64,000 bases of DNA from CADEDH01 sp039201605 (GTDB taxonomy: Bacteria; Actinomycetota; Acidimicrobiia; Acidimicrobiales; SZUA-35): contig JBCCRO010000010.1 of NCBI GenBank assembly GCA_039201605.1, positions 62,001 to 126,000 of the forward strand. Reading direction: 5' to 3'. A model generated the notes under the pieces. The model was given only the letters and a program-made list of their open reading frames with translations, did no database searches and was not told the origin of the DNA. How positions within the stretch are numbered: the first letter of the stretch is position 1; the number at the start of each line of letters is the position of its first letter. Positions 1 to 8,376 of the stretch are shown in pieces. A program made the position numbers and the translations under genes.

Positions 1-1344
1 GAGCTCCGGGGTGTCGCGCTCGGTGCGGCGGCGCGGCGCCTGCCGGGGTTCGGGGCGGGGGGCGGGAGACACACCGTCACGGAGCATGGTCCGGATCAGG
101 TCGGGCTCGAACTGGCAGCGGCTGGCCACCGTCATCACGTACTGATCGCGCACCAGTGGATCGGGGTGCTCGGCCACCATGGCCAGCGCCCGCTCGGCCG
201 CCTTGGCCTTGCCCTCGTTGGTGGTGCGATCGACGGCGTTGATGGCCCGGTCGACCCGGAACTCCAGGAACGGTCGAGCGCCCTCGACGGCGGCCCGGAG
301 CGCCTCGGGGTCGGTCAGGGCCAGGTCGGCGGGATCGGCCCCGCCCGGCAGATCGACGACGGCCACGTCGAGATCGTGACGGCCTTCCCACTCGTAGAAA
401 CGGGCGGCGGCGTTCTGCCCGGCGGCGTCGGCGTCGAACGACAGCACGACCCGGCGGGCGAAGCGGCGGAGCAGCTTCACGTGCTCCTCGGTGAGCGCCG
501 TGCCGCAGGTGGCCACCGCTCGGGGAAGACCGGCCTGGGCGAAGCCGATGACGTCGGTGTAACCCTCGCACACGATGACCTCGTCGGCTTCGACGATCGA
601 GGTCTTGGACAGGTGCAGGCCGTACAGCACCTTGCTCTTGGCGTACACGTCGGACTCGGCCGAGTTCTTGTACTTGGGGCCGTCCGAGCCGGGCATGTTG
701 CGCCCGCCGAAGCCGACCGCCTTGCCCTGGGCGTCGAAGATCGGGAACAGGATGCGGCCCCGAAAGGCGTCCTGCTGCTTGCCGACCCGGTTGACGAAGC
801 CGAGCCCCGAATCGGTCAGGTCGGCGTTGGAGAGGCGCAGGGAGCGGGCCAGGACGTCCCACGAGTCGGGCGCCCAGCCCAGCTGGTACTGGCGAACGAC
901 ATCGCCGTCGTAGCCCCGCTGGCGAAGGTAGGAGCGGGCCTGGCCGGCGTCGGACGAGGTGAGCAGCCGGTCGTGGTACCACTCGACCGCCTTGGCGATG
1001 GCGTCCTGGAGGATGGCCTTGCGGCGCCGCTCCTCGCCCTGGCCCACCTCGGTGTACCGCAGGGTGATCTGGGCCTTGTTGGCCAACCACTCGACGGCGC
1101 CGACGAAGTCGAGCTGCTCCTTCTCCTGAATGAAGGTGATCATGTCGCCCCCCACCCCGCAGCCGAAGCAGTGATAGAGACCTTCCTCGATGTTGACCGA
1201 GAACGACGGCGACTTCTCCGTATGGAAAGGACAAAGACCCTGCCAGCGGAGCCCTACCCGCCGGAGCTGGGTGTACTCCGAGACGATCGCCACCACATCG
1301 ATCGACTCGCGCACCCGCACGATGTCTTCGTCAACGATTCCCAC
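1..1344 (-). CDS. dnaG: DNA primase DnaG (3' end cut by window edge)
   Basis: Makes RNA primers for chromosome replication. Starting at GTG 1344 the product reads as a bacterial primase. An N-terminal CHC2 zinc finger has ligands C38, H41, C59 and C62. The catalytic core follows, and a TOPRIM domain shows an acidic VCEGYTD segment and an SFDADAAG (DxD) motif. The frame stays open for 448 codons to base 1, so the C-terminal helicase-binding domain (normally 150-200 residues more) is outside the window. The start is fixed because an in-frame TGA lies immediately upstream. GGAGG sits 3 bases before the GTG, and a -10-like TAGGTT lies 8 bases before it. glyS lies 211 bases upstream on the same strand. 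The dgt gene often found between them in other actinobacteria is absent here. Confidence 0.95.
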   Translation of the reverse strand, partial: MGIVDEDIVRVRESIDVVAIVSEYTQLRRVGLRWQGLCPFHTEKSPSFSVNIEEGLYHCFGCGVGGDMITFIQEKEQLDFVGAVEWLANKAQITLRYTEVGQGEERRRKAILQDAIAKAVEWYHDRLLTSSDAGQARSYLRQRGYDGDVVRQYQLGWAPDSWDVLARSLRLSNADLTDSGLGFVNRVGKQQDAFRGRILFPIFDAQGKAVGFGGRNMPGSDGPKYKNSAESDVYAKSKVLYGLHLSKTSIVEADEVIVCEGYTDVIGFAQAGLPRAVATCGTALTEEHVKLLRRFARRVVLSFDADAAGQNAAARFYEWEGRHDLDVAVVDLPGGADPADLALTDPEALRAAVEGARPFLEFRVDRAINAVDRTTNEGKAKAAERALAMVAEHPDPLVRDQYVMTVASRCQFEPDLIRTMLRDGVSPAPRPEPRQAPRRRTERDTPEL

Positions 1345-1352
1345 TCACCTCC

Positions 1353-1358
1353 AACCTA
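1353..1358 (-). promoter_or_regulatory. -10 hexamer of dnaG
   Basis: TAGGTT on the minus strand lies 8 bases before the dnaG GTG, the spacing expected for a leaderless or near-leaderless transcript. No convincing -35 was seen. Confidence 0.45.
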
Positions 1359-1443
1359 CTCGGTGAGGGGAACCAACCCGGGCCGGATCTCCGCGTCAGA
1401 TGAGCGTCAGCCGGTCGGTCGTCGGCCGGCGTCGCTCGATACG

Positions 1444-1527
1444 GAGGTTCCGGGACGTCCTGGAACCTCGAGCGCCCGGCTTCGCCGGTGGCGCTGGAGC
1501 CTCAGGTCGCCGGCCAAGCCGGAGACC
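1444..1527. repeat. three consecutive inverted repeats between glyS and dnaG
   Basis: The 211-base gap holds three hairpin-capable palindromes in 84 bases. The first, 1444-1469, is 26 bases with 12 of 13 pairs matching around a GGACGTCC core and GAGGTTCC/GGAACCTC ends. The second, 1471-1495, has an AGCGC/GCGCT outer stem and a CCGGC-TTC-GCCGG inner stem. The third, 1505-1527, has GGTC/GACC outside and CCGGC-CAA-GCCGG inside. No T-tract follows. They could act as the glyS terminator, a protein-binding palindrome, or RNA structure ahead of dnaG. No ORF is seen here. Confidence 0.6.
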
Positions 1528-1555
1528 CCCGTGATCGCCGTCGACGGGCCGACGC

Positions 1556-2872
1556 TCACCCGAGCTTCTCGGTGAGCCAGCCGAGGACGTCGGCGATGGG
1601 CAGGCGCACCTGCTCCATCGTGTCGCGCTCGCGGATGGTGACCGCCTTGTCCTCGAGCGAGTCGAAGTCGAAGGTGATGCAGAACGGGGTGCCGATCTCG
1701 TCCTGGCGGCGGTAGCGCTTGCCGATGGCCTGGGTCTCGTCGTAGTCGCACATCAGGTGCGGCTGCAGGGTGGTGAGCAGCTCCTTGGCCGGCTCGGTCA
1801 ACTCCGGCTTCTTCGACAGGGGCAGCATCGCCGCCTTGAACGGCGCGATCCGGTGGTGGAGGCGGAGTACGGTCCGGGTGTCGTCGTTGACGATCTCCTC
1901 GTCGTAGGCGGCCATCAGAAAGGCCATCATCGTCCGGGTGGCGCCGGCGGCGGGCTCGATCACGTGCGGCAGGTAGCGCTCGTTGTTGGCCTGGTCGAAG
2001 TACTCGAGCTTGGCCCCGGAGTGCTCGGCGTGCTGGGTGAGGTCGTAGTCGCCCCGGTTGGCGATCCCCTCCAGCTCGTCCCAGCCCCACGGGAACAGGA
2101 ACTCGACGTCGCTGGTGCCCGACGAGTAGTGGCTCAGCTCGTCGGCGTCGTGAGGGCGCAGGCGGAGCTGCTCGGCCGGGATGCCGTGGTCGACGTACCA
2201 CTGGAAGCGGGTCTCGCACCAGTACTCGTACCACTGCTGCGAATCGGCGGGCGGCACGAAGAACTCCAGCTCCATCTGTTCGAACTCACGGGTCCGGAAC
2301 ACGAAGTTGCCCGGGGTGATCTCGTTGCGGAAGCTCTTGCCAACCTGGGCGATACCGAACGGCGGCTTCTTGCGCGACGTGTTGAGCACGTTGGCGAAGT
2401 TGATGAACATGCCCTGTGCCGTCTCGGGACGGAGGTAGGCCACGGCGCCCGCGTCCTTCACCGGACCGGCCTGGGTCTCGAACATCAGGTTGAACTGACG
2501 GGGCTCGGTGAAGGCCCCCCGGGCGCCACACGTCGGGCACAGGTCGGGGTCGTCGAGCTTGTCGAGGCGGAATCGGGACTGGCAGCTGGTGCAGTCGACC
2601 AGCGGGTCGGAGAAGTTGGCCAGGTGGCCGGAGGCCTCCCACACCGCGGGCGGCGACAGGATCGAGGCGTCGAGGCCGACCACGTCGGACCGGAGCTGGA
2701 CCATCGAGCGCCACCAGGCGTCCTTCACGTTGCGCAGCATCTGCACGCCGACGGGGCCGTAGTCGTACGTCGAACGGAAACCGCCGTAGATCTCGGCCGA
2801 GGGGAACACGATTCCCCGGCGCTTGGAGAGGTTGACGATCTTGTCGAACAGTTCGGGATTCGGCTCCGTCAT
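1556..2872 (-). CDS. glyS: Glycyl-tRNA synthetase, alpha-2 type
   Basis: Charges tRNA-Gly in the cytoplasm. The 438-residue product has the class II core of the single-chain dimeric GlyRS. It includes RPETAQGMFINF at 148-159, motif 2 FRNE at 181-184, and a motif 3 region EPAAGATRTMMAFL. A C4 zinc insertion has C94, C97, C112 and C115. The C-terminal anticodon-binding domain is complete. Length is normal for bacterial GlyQS-type enzymes lacking a separate beta chain. The ATG at 2872 is preceded after 7 bases by TACCCT, so the mRNA is probably leaderless. The -10 lies in one arm of a palindrome (2881-2897). It is followed downstream by hairpins and dnaG. Confidence 0.97.
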   Translation of the reverse strand: MTEPNPELFDKIVNLSKRRGIVFPSAEIYGGFRSTYDYGPVGVQMLRNVKDAWWRSMVQLRSDVVGLDASILSPPAVWEASGHLANFSDPLVDCTSCQSRFRLDKLDDPDLCPTCGARGAFTEPRQFNLMFETQAGPVKDAGAVAYLRPETAQGMFINFANVLNTSRKKPPFGIAQVGKSFRNEITPGNFVFRTREFEQMELEFFVPPADSQQWYEYWCETRFQWYVDHGIPAEQLRLRPHDADELSHYSSGTSDVEFLFPWGWDELEGIANRGDYDLTQHAEHSGAKLEYFDQANNERYLPHVIEPAAGATRTMMAFLMAAYDEEIVNDDTRTVLRLHHRIAPFKAAMLPLSKKPELTEPAKELLTTLQPHLMCDYDETQAIGKRYRRQDEIGTPFCITFDFDSLEDKAVTIRERDTMEQVRLPIADVLGWLTEKLG

Positions 2873-2879
2873 GCAGCGA

Positions 2880-2897
2880 AGGGTAACGGCGTTACCC
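2880..2897 (-). promoter_or_regulatory. glyS -10 overlapping a perfect palindrome
   Basis: TACCCT (2885-2880, minus strand) lies 7 bases before the glyS ATG. It is embedded in the perfect inverted repeat GGGTAAC-GGC-GTTACCC (2881-2897). A protein bound there would cover the -10, so this is a candidate operator. Confidence 0.45.
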
Positions 2898-2904
2898 CAC
2901 TGCT

Positions 2905-3630
2905 TCAGCCCAATTGCTCATAGAGCACGGCCGATGAGTGCAACCGTCGCTCGATGTGCTGTTCAAGGAGGCGGGCGGCCAGGGTCTCGAGCTCCTGGGC
3001 CACCGGGGCCGAGGTGGTGTCGAGCACGTGACGGACCCGACCCCGGAGCACGGCCGACAGGGCGTGGCGGGCCGGTTCGGTGATGCGCTGGCCGCCGTTG
3101 GCGCACGACCGGCACAGCACCCCACCCTCGTGGATCTGGATGACTATGAGGTTGTCCTCCTCGCCGCACGACACGCAGGCGTCGACCATGGGCTGCACCC
3201 CCTCCAGGGCCAGCAGCTTGGCCACGAAGGCCGGCACGACCAGGGCGTTGCCCGAGCTGTCGAGCTCGCGCAGGGCGCCGGCCAGCAGCTTGTACATGGC
3301 GGGGTTGGACTCGCCCTCGTTGGCGGTGTGGTCGATGGCCTCGAGCAGGATCGAGGCCCGGGCGTAGCGATCGAGGTCGGCCCGCAGGGTGGCGAGCGGC
3401 TCGACCCGCTCGGCCTGGGTCACGATGTCGAGATTGCGGCCCTCGTAGAGCTGGAGCCGCACCATCGACCCGGGCTCCAACCGTGACCCGAACTTGCTCT
3501 TGGTACGGCGGACGCCCTTGGCCACGGCCCGAATCTTGCCCCGGCCCCGGCTGAACAGCACCACGATCCGGTCGGCCTCACCCAGCTTGTAGGTCCGGAG
3601 GACGACCGCCTCGTCCCGGTACAGGGCCAT
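2905..3630 (-). CDS. recO: DNA repair protein RecO
   Basis: Mediator that loads RecA onto SSB-coated single strands in the RecFOR pathway. The 241-residue protein begins MALYRDEAVVLRTYKLGEAD, the typical RecO OB-fold start. A helical C-terminal domain carries a C4 zinc site (C152-x2-C155 and C173-x2-C176). The start ATG 3630 has AGGAG 9 bases upstream. It lies 32 bases before glyS and 136 bases after uppS on the same strand, in the conserved era-recO-uppS-glyS neighbourhood. The 136-base gap to uppS (3631-3766) shows no further ORF. Confidence 0.93.
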   Translation of the reverse strand: MALYRDEAVVLRTYKLGEADRIVVLFSRGRGKIRAVAKGVRRTKSKFGSRLEPGSMVRLQLYEGRNLDIVTQAERVEPLATLRADLDRYARASILLEAIDHTANEGESNPAMYKLLAGALRELDSSGNALVVPAFVAKLLALEGVQPMVDACVSCGEEDNLIVIQIHEGGVLCRSCANGGQRITEPARHALSAVLRGRVRHVLDTTSAPVAQELETLAARLLEQHIERRLHSSAVLYEQLG

Positions 3631-3766
3631 GCCAACCGTCTCCTAGATCCTCGATCCTCTCCCACATGGGGCGTGAGCTGCTGCTTCAAGAGTACGTCGG
3701 CGCAGGGACGTTTCGGCTGACGGCCGAGACGCCGGCCGGGCGGCGGAGGCGATCCGCCGCAGGCGC

Positions 3767-4486
3767 TCAGGCGTCGAGGGCGCCGAAGCGGCGATTCCGC
3801 TGCTGGTACTCGTGCACGGCGGCGGCCAGATGCTCCCGACGGAAGTCCGGCCAGTAGGTGTCGGTGAACACCAGCTCGGCGTAGGCCGACTGCCACAGCA
3901 GATAGTTGGACATCCGGAACTCGCCCGAGGTCCGGACCCACAGGTCGACGTCGGGCATCTCCGGGTCGTAGAGACGCTTGGCGATGGCGGCCTCGTCGAC
4001 ACCGCCGGCGTCGACACCCTCGTCGACCCGCGCCTTCACCGCATCGACGATCTCGGCTCGGCTGCCGTAGTTGAAGGCGACATTGAAGGTCAGCCGACGA
4101 TTGGCGGCGGTGAGGGCCACCGACTCGTCGATGCGGTTCAACAGGCGCTTCGGTACCCGCCAGTCCCGACGGCCGACGAACTTGATACGGACGCCCTTCT
4201 CGTTCAACTCGTCGCGGCGGCGCAGCAGCAGCGATTCGTTGAACCGCATCAGGAACCGCACCTCGTCGCCGGGACGACGCCAGTTCTCGGTGGAGAAGGC
4301 GTAGACGGTCAGCCAGGAGATCCCCAGCTCGAGCGCCCCCTCGACCACGTCGAGCAGGGCCTCCTCGCCTGCGCTGTGGCCGTCGGTCCGCTTCAGACCC
4401 CGCTGCTCGGCCCACCGGCCGTTGCCGTCCATGACGCAGGCGACATGCTCGGGCACTCGGTCGAGGTCGATGTGAGAGAGGTCCAT
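3767..4486 (-). CDS. uppS: Isoprenyl (undecaprenyl) diphosphate synthase
   Basis: cis-prenyltransferase that elongates farnesyl or geranyl diphosphate with isopentenyl diphosphate to make the lipid carrier for peptidoglycan and other wall polymers. Taking ATG 4486, the 239-residue product has the catalytic MDGNGRWA motif with D20. It also has the YAFSTENWRRP segment and the C-terminal RTSGEFRMSNYLLWQ and YAELVFTDTYWPDF diphosphate-binding and dimer motifs. An alternative ATG (4492) lies two codons upstream and a GTG at 4528. The 4486 start is preferred because TACCGT lies 8 bases before it. It is not possible from sequence to say whether the chain is C50 or C55, since actinobacteria have both types. 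Confidence 0.94.
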   Translation of the reverse strand: MDLSHIDLDRVPEHVACVMDGNGRWAEQRGLKRTDGHSAGEEALLDVVEGALELGISWLTVYAFSTENWRRPGDEVRFLMRFNESLLLRRRDELNEKGVRIKFVGRRDWRVPKRLLNRIDESVALTAANRRLTFNVAFNYGSRAEIVDAVKARVDEGVDAGGVDEAAIAKRLYDPEMPDVDLWVRTSGEFRMSNYLLWQSAYAELVFTDTYWPDFRREHLAAAVHEYQQRNRRFGALDA

Positions 4487-4494
4487 CACCATCA

Positions 4495-4500
4495 ACGGTA
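4495..4500 (-). promoter_or_regulatory. -10 hexamer of uppS
   Basis: TACCGT on the minus strand, 8 bases before ATG 4486 and only 2 before ATG 4492. It argues for the 4486 start on a leaderless mRNA. Confidence 0.4.
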
Positions 4501-4564
4501 CCGAGGTCGACGCCAATCCGGCCCGCACCCTGGACGTGGTCGGCCCGGCGGGAGCGGCACCGGT

Positions 4565-6286
4565 CTAGTCGGGGTCGCCGCCGGCGTCGGCGGTGGTCGT
4601 CGGGCCGGCCGTGCTGGGCGTGGTCGTCGTCGCCTCGGTCGTCGACGTCGTGGCCTCGGTCGTCGTGCTGGCGGCCGTGGTCGACGTCGTCGTGCGGCGG
4701 GTGGTCGTCGTGGTCTCCGCCGTCGTCTCGGTGGTGGTCGCCGTGCTCGCGGCGCTCGACGCCGTGGTCCCGCCGCCGGTGGTGGGAGCCGCCGTCGGCC
4801 GGGGCTGGGTGGGCGGCGGCGCGGTGTTGGTAACCGTGGAGGTGGTGATGGCGAACGTGGTCGGCGGGAGCAGCGTCGCGCCGGGATCGCCCTCGCCGAC
4901 GTCGGCCTGGGCCCGGGGTATCGTCGCCTCCGGCGGCTCCTCGAGCACCGCCTCGGAGCGGTTGCCCTCGCCCCCGAACTGGGTGGTGACGAACCAGGCG
5001 GCGAAGCCGACCACGCCGAGGCCGAGCAGGGCGAGCACTCCGGCGAAGAGCCGACGGTCGATGATGTCGCGCACCTTGTCGGTGCCGGCGAAGCCGCCCG
5101 AGGTCGGCTCGACCGATCGCGCTCGGGGGGCCGGACCGGCGGCGCCGAACCCCGCCCCTGCGCCACCGCCGAAGCTGCGACCGGCACCGGTGACCTGGTT
5201 GCCCGTCGCCTCGCGGAAGAAGTCGAAGTTCTGCGCACCGCTGACCGGGACCGGGGCCAACAGCGGATCGATCCTGCCGTCGAAGGACCCCGGGGCGACC
5301 GGGGCCGGCCCTGGCCGATGGCTTGGAGCCGGACGGGGGTCGAGTCGGGCGTCGGCGTCGAGGCCGAGCACGGCGTCGGCCCGATCGACCGGATCGGTAC
5401 TGCGGGTGGCATCGGCTCCGGGAACCGTGGGGCCGGGGGCGGCTGTGCCGCCGACGGCGGTGGAACCGATGGTCGTCGGGGGCGGCGTTGGGCGGGGCGG
5501 GGCCGACGTGGCCGCCGGTTCCTCGATGACCACGGCGTCGAGCACGACGGTGTCGTCGTCGGCAGGTGTCCTGGGCGCCTCGAAGGTGAAGGCGGAGGCC
5601 TCGATCGTCTCGACGGGGTCGAGCCGGTCGACCGGGTCGATGTCGCCGATGATCGGGGGTGCCGGTCGGGGCGGGGCGGTGGGCGGTGGCTCGCTGAACA
5701 CCGACGGCGGCCCGTCGAGGATCGACGGCGGTGGGGTGCCGGCGACCGGGGTCGGGGCGTCGAGGATCGACGGCGGTGGGGTGCCGGCGACCGCGGTCGG
5801 GGCGTCGAGGATCGACGGCGGCGGGGTGCCGGCGGCCGCGGTAGGGGCGTCGACCGATGACGGCGGCACCGGCGCCGGCGGCGGGGCGTCGGCGAGGGGG
5901 CGGGCCCCCGTTGGCGGACGGCCGTCGGGGAGCGGTGCGGCGTCGGCGAGGATGGTCGTGGCCGGATCGGGCGTGGGGGGCGGCTCGGCGGGGCGCTGCT
6001 CGGCGGCAGCGGCCATCTCCGGCGGTAGCGGGATCTGGGAGGGATCCAGGCCTTCCGGCCCAACCCCGGCCAGGTAATTGTCGGCCTGGCTCAGGTTGGC
6101 CAGCTCGCTGCTGAAGTCGATGGTGAGAAGGCCGTCCACCTCGCTCCACAGCCCACCGGCATCGGCTTCCTCGACGATGTCGTGGCGGCCGGCTGCGGCG
6201 GGGCGGGAGGCGTCCTGTGGGGCGTTGAGAGGAGGTTTGCGCAGCTCAGCAACCTCGGGTTGCTCGTGCGACTCTTCTGTTGCCAT
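4565..6286 (-). CDS. Unknown Pro/Thr-rich single-pass membrane protein
   Basis: No family recognised. The 573-residue protein has a short, mostly hydrophilic N-terminus (1-100) and a long Pro/Ala-rich cytoplasmic segment. Three near-perfect 15-residue repeats at about 152-197 each contain GTPPPSILD (45-base DNA repeats around 5700-5850). A single hydrophobic helix lies at 412-435 (RLFAGVLALL onward). The tail, 475-570, is almost all Thr, Ser, Ala and Pro, resembling a wall-spanning outside linker. The topology suggests a cytoplasmic disordered arm tethered to the envelope (inference). ATG 6286 starts opposite the helicase gene. It separates era from uppS, which are neighbours in many actinobacteria. 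A TATACG hexamer 7 bases upstream, with TTGGCG 16 bases before that, may be its promoter. Confidence 0.7.
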   Translation of the reverse strand: MATEESHEQPEVAELRKPPLNAPQDASRPAAAGRHDIVEEADAGGLWSEVDGLLTIDFSSELANLSQADNYLAGVGPEGLDPSQIPLPPEMAAAAEQRPAEPPPTPDPATTILADAAPLPDGRPPTGARPLADAPPPAPVPPSSVDAPTAAAGTPPPSILDAPTAVAGTPPPSILDAPTPVAGTPPPSILDGPPSVFSEPPPTAPPRPAPPIIGDIDPVDRLDPVETIEASAFTFEAPRTPADDDTVVLDAVVIEEPAATSAPPRPTPPPTTIGSTAVGGTAAPGPTVPGADATRSTDPVDRADAVLGLDADARLDPRPAPSHRPGPAPVAPGSFDGRIDPLLAPVPVSGAQNFDFFREATGNQVTGAGRSFGGGAGAGFGAAGPAPRARSVEPTSGGFAGTDKVRDIIDRRLFAGVLALLGLGVVGFAAWFVTTQFGGEGNRSEAVLEEPPEATIPRAQADVGEGDPGATLLPPTTFAITTSTVTNTAPPPTQPRPTAAPTTGGGTTASSAASTATTTETTAETTTTTRRTTTSTTAASTTTEATTSTTEATTTTPSTAGPTTTADAGGDPD

Positions 6287-6395
6287 GCCTCGACGTATAC
6301 CCCATTGCCGCTGTGCGCCAACTTCGCGCCCTCAAAAAACCACGAGCTCACCGCAGTTCGCGCCACGACTCCGCTCGGGTATCGATCTTACTCTC

Positions 6396-6401
6396 TAGGA
6401 T
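6396..6401 (+). promoter_or_regulatory. -10 hexamer of the DinG-type helicase gene
   Basis: TAGGAT lies 7 bases before GTG 6409, matching a leaderless start. The 122-base divergent gap 6287-6408 serves both this gene and the membrane protein on the other strand. Confidence 0.45.
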
Positions 6402-6408
6402 TCGAGCG

Positions 6409-8376
6409 GTGCCGAAGCCTTCAGAACTGCTGGGTAAGGTCGCTCAATCCTTGCCCGGCGGGGGCGAGGTTCGAGACGGTCAGCTGCTCATGACCGAGCA
6501 GGTCGCCGGGGCGATCGACGACGGGGAGACCGTCCTGATCGAGGCCGGGACCGGCACCGGCAAGTCGCTGGCCTACCTCACCCCCATCGTGGCCTCGGGG
6601 GCCAAGGCCGTCGTGGCCACCGCCACCATCGCCCTCCAGGGGCAGCTGCTGTCGCACGACGTGCCCCAGGTGGCGGCCGGGTTGGGGCGTCCGGTGTCGG
6701 TGGCGCTGCTGAAGGGTCGGCGCAACTACCTCTGCAATCAGCGGCTGGCCGAGCTGCAGCGGGCCAAGCGGGAGGAGCAGCTCCAGCTCCTGCGCGGCCG
6801 CAACCCCGCCGCCCACCTGTCGGCCGTCGTCGAGTGGGCCGAGGAGACCACCACCGGCGACCGGGAGGAGCTCGACCCTGCGCCCCCGGGCGACGTGTGG
6901 GGTGCGGTGTCGGTGGGAGCCGACGAATGCCCGGGGGCGGCCCGCTGCCCGTCGGGGGCCGAGTGCTACTCGGAGGCGGCCAGGAACGCCGCCTTCGAGG
7001 CCGACGTGATCATCACCAACCACCACTACTACGGCCTCAACCTAGCCACGGGGGGCACCCTGCTCCCCGACCACGACGTGGTGGTGTTCGACGAGGCCCA
7101 CCAGCTGATCGAGACCCTGGGCGCCACCTGCGGCACGGAGCTCAGCGGCATCCGCCTCCGCACCCTGGCCCGTCGGACGCGTTCGATCCTCACCGACGAT
7201 CAGCTGTCGACCCAGCTCGATCGCACCGCCGTCGACCTCGACGAGCTGCTGCGGCCCCAGCGGGGTGACCGGGTGACCTTCGGGCCGGAGCTGCTGGCGG
7301 CCTTGGTCAGCGCCCGCGACCAGAGCGATCAGGTGATCGCCGCCCTCCGCAAGCTGAACCCGGGCGAGGGCAGCGACGTCGCCGCCCGCATCGACCGGAC
7401 GATGATCACCGCCCCCGGTGTGGTCAACGACATCGACACCGTGATCGAGGCCGACGACGATGACGTGCTGTGGGTCGACGGCGGCGACAGCTCGCCCGTC
7501 CTGCGCCGGACCCCCCTCGACGTCGGCCCCATCCTCGACGAGCACCTTTGGGACCAGCGGGCCGTGGTGCTCACCAGCGCCACCCTGACCGACGGCTTCA
7601 CCCACCAGTTGGGCCTCGACACGGCGATCGAACGGCTGGGATCGCCCTTCGCCTACGAGGAGCAGGGGCTGCTCTACTGCGCCGCCGACCTGCCGAACCC
7701 CCGGGCCAGGGACAAGCACCGGGCCGCCGTCCAGGATGAGATCGCCGCCCTGGCCACCGCCGCCGGGGGGCGAACCCTGGCCCTGTTCACCAGCTACTCG
7801 GCCATGAGCGAGGCGGCCGATGCCCTCGTCGGCCGGGTGCCGGGGCCGATCCTGGTCCAGGGCGAGGGCTCGCGCGACGCCCTGGTCGAGCGGCTGCGCT
7901 CCGAGGAGGGCGCCGTACTGTGCGCCACCATGTCGTTCTGGCAGGGGGTCGACATCCCCGGTGACGACCTCACCCTGGTCACCATCGATCGGCTGCCCTT
8001 CCCCCGACCCGACGAGCCGGTCAGTCAGGCCCGTCGGGACAAGGCCGGTCCCGCCGCCTTCCGGGTCGTCGACCTGCCCCGGGCCCAGACCCTCCTGGCC
8101 CAGGCCGCCGGCCGACTCATCCGCAGCCGGCGGGACCGGGGCGTGGTCGCCGTGCTCGACCCTCGGCTTGCCACCTCCAAGACCTACCGGTGGGAGCTGA
8201 TCAACGCCCTGCCGCCGCTGAAGCGCACCAAGGACCGGGCCGAGGCCGCGGCGTTCCTGGCCGCCATCGACGCCGAGGCGACGGGGACCACGCCGAACCC
8301 CGGCGAGGCCGACGGGATCGACGGGGCCGACGAGATCGACCAGTCCGACAACGGCGGGGCTGACGACGACGGCTAG
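6409..8376 (+). CDS. DinG/XPD-type ATP-dependent DNA helicase
   Basis: Superfamily 2 iron-sulfur helicase of the DinG/YoaA group, which unwinds forked or R-loop DNA during repair. The 655-residue product has Walker A GTGTGKS (47-53) and DEAH (228-231). Between them are four cysteines, C109, C174, C180 and C186, placed like the 4Fe-4S ligands of XPD/DinG. C-terminal motifs include TMSFWQGVDIPG and QAAGRLIRSRRDRGV (motif VI). The frame is open from 6280, but that would overlap the divergent gene. GTG 6409 is chosen because TAGGAT sits 7 bases upstream and the family-like sequence begins there. The tail is Asp/Gly-rich. The stop overlaps the end of era by four bases on the opposite strand. Confidence 0.9.
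   Translation: MPKPSELLGKVAQSLPGGGEVRDGQLLMTEQVAGAIDDGETVLIEAGTGTGKSLAYLTPIVASGAKAVVATATIALQGQLLSHDVPQVAAGLGRPVSVALLKGRRNYLCNQRLAELQRAKREEQLQLLRGRNPAAHLSAVVEWAEETTTGDREELDPAPPGDVWGAVSVGADECPGAARCPSGAECYSEAARNAAFEADVIITNHHYYGLNLATGGTLLPDHDVVVFDEAHQLIETLGATCGTELSGIRLRTLARRTRSILTDDQLSTQLDRTAVDLDELLRPQRGDRVTFGPELLAALVSARDQSDQVIAALRKLNPGEGSDVAARIDRTMITAPGVVNDIDTVIEADDDDVLWVDGGDSSPVLRRTPLDVGPILDEHLWDQRAVVLTSATLTDGFTHQLGLDTAIERLGSPFAYEEQGLLYCAADLPNPRARDKHRAAVQDEIAALATAAGGRTLALFTSYSAMSEAADALVGRVPGPILVQGEGSRDALVERLRSEEGAVLCATMSFWQGVDIPGDDLTLVTIDRLPFPRPDEPVSQARRDKAGPAAFRVVDLPRAQTLLAQAAGRLIRSRRDRGVVAVLDPRLATSKTYRWELINALPPLKRTKDRAEAAAFLAAIDAEATGTTPNPGEADGIDGADEIDQSDNGGADDDG

Noticed and set aside
4593..6077. 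494-codon plus-strand frame opposite the Pro/Thr-rich gene
   Set aside because: Low-complexity Val/Gly mirror of the Thr/Pro repeats, without promoter or ribosome site.
3420..6149. 909-codon open frame on the minus strand across recO, uppS and the Pro/Thr-rich gene
   Set aside because: Arg/Pro/Gly-rich translation typical of a wrong frame in GC-rich DNA; it crosses three genes with recognisable proteins in another frame.
6280..6408. 43-residue N-terminal extension of the DinG-type helicase
   Set aside because: Not family-like, overlaps the divergent gene's start, and the TAGGAT spacing supports GTG 6409.
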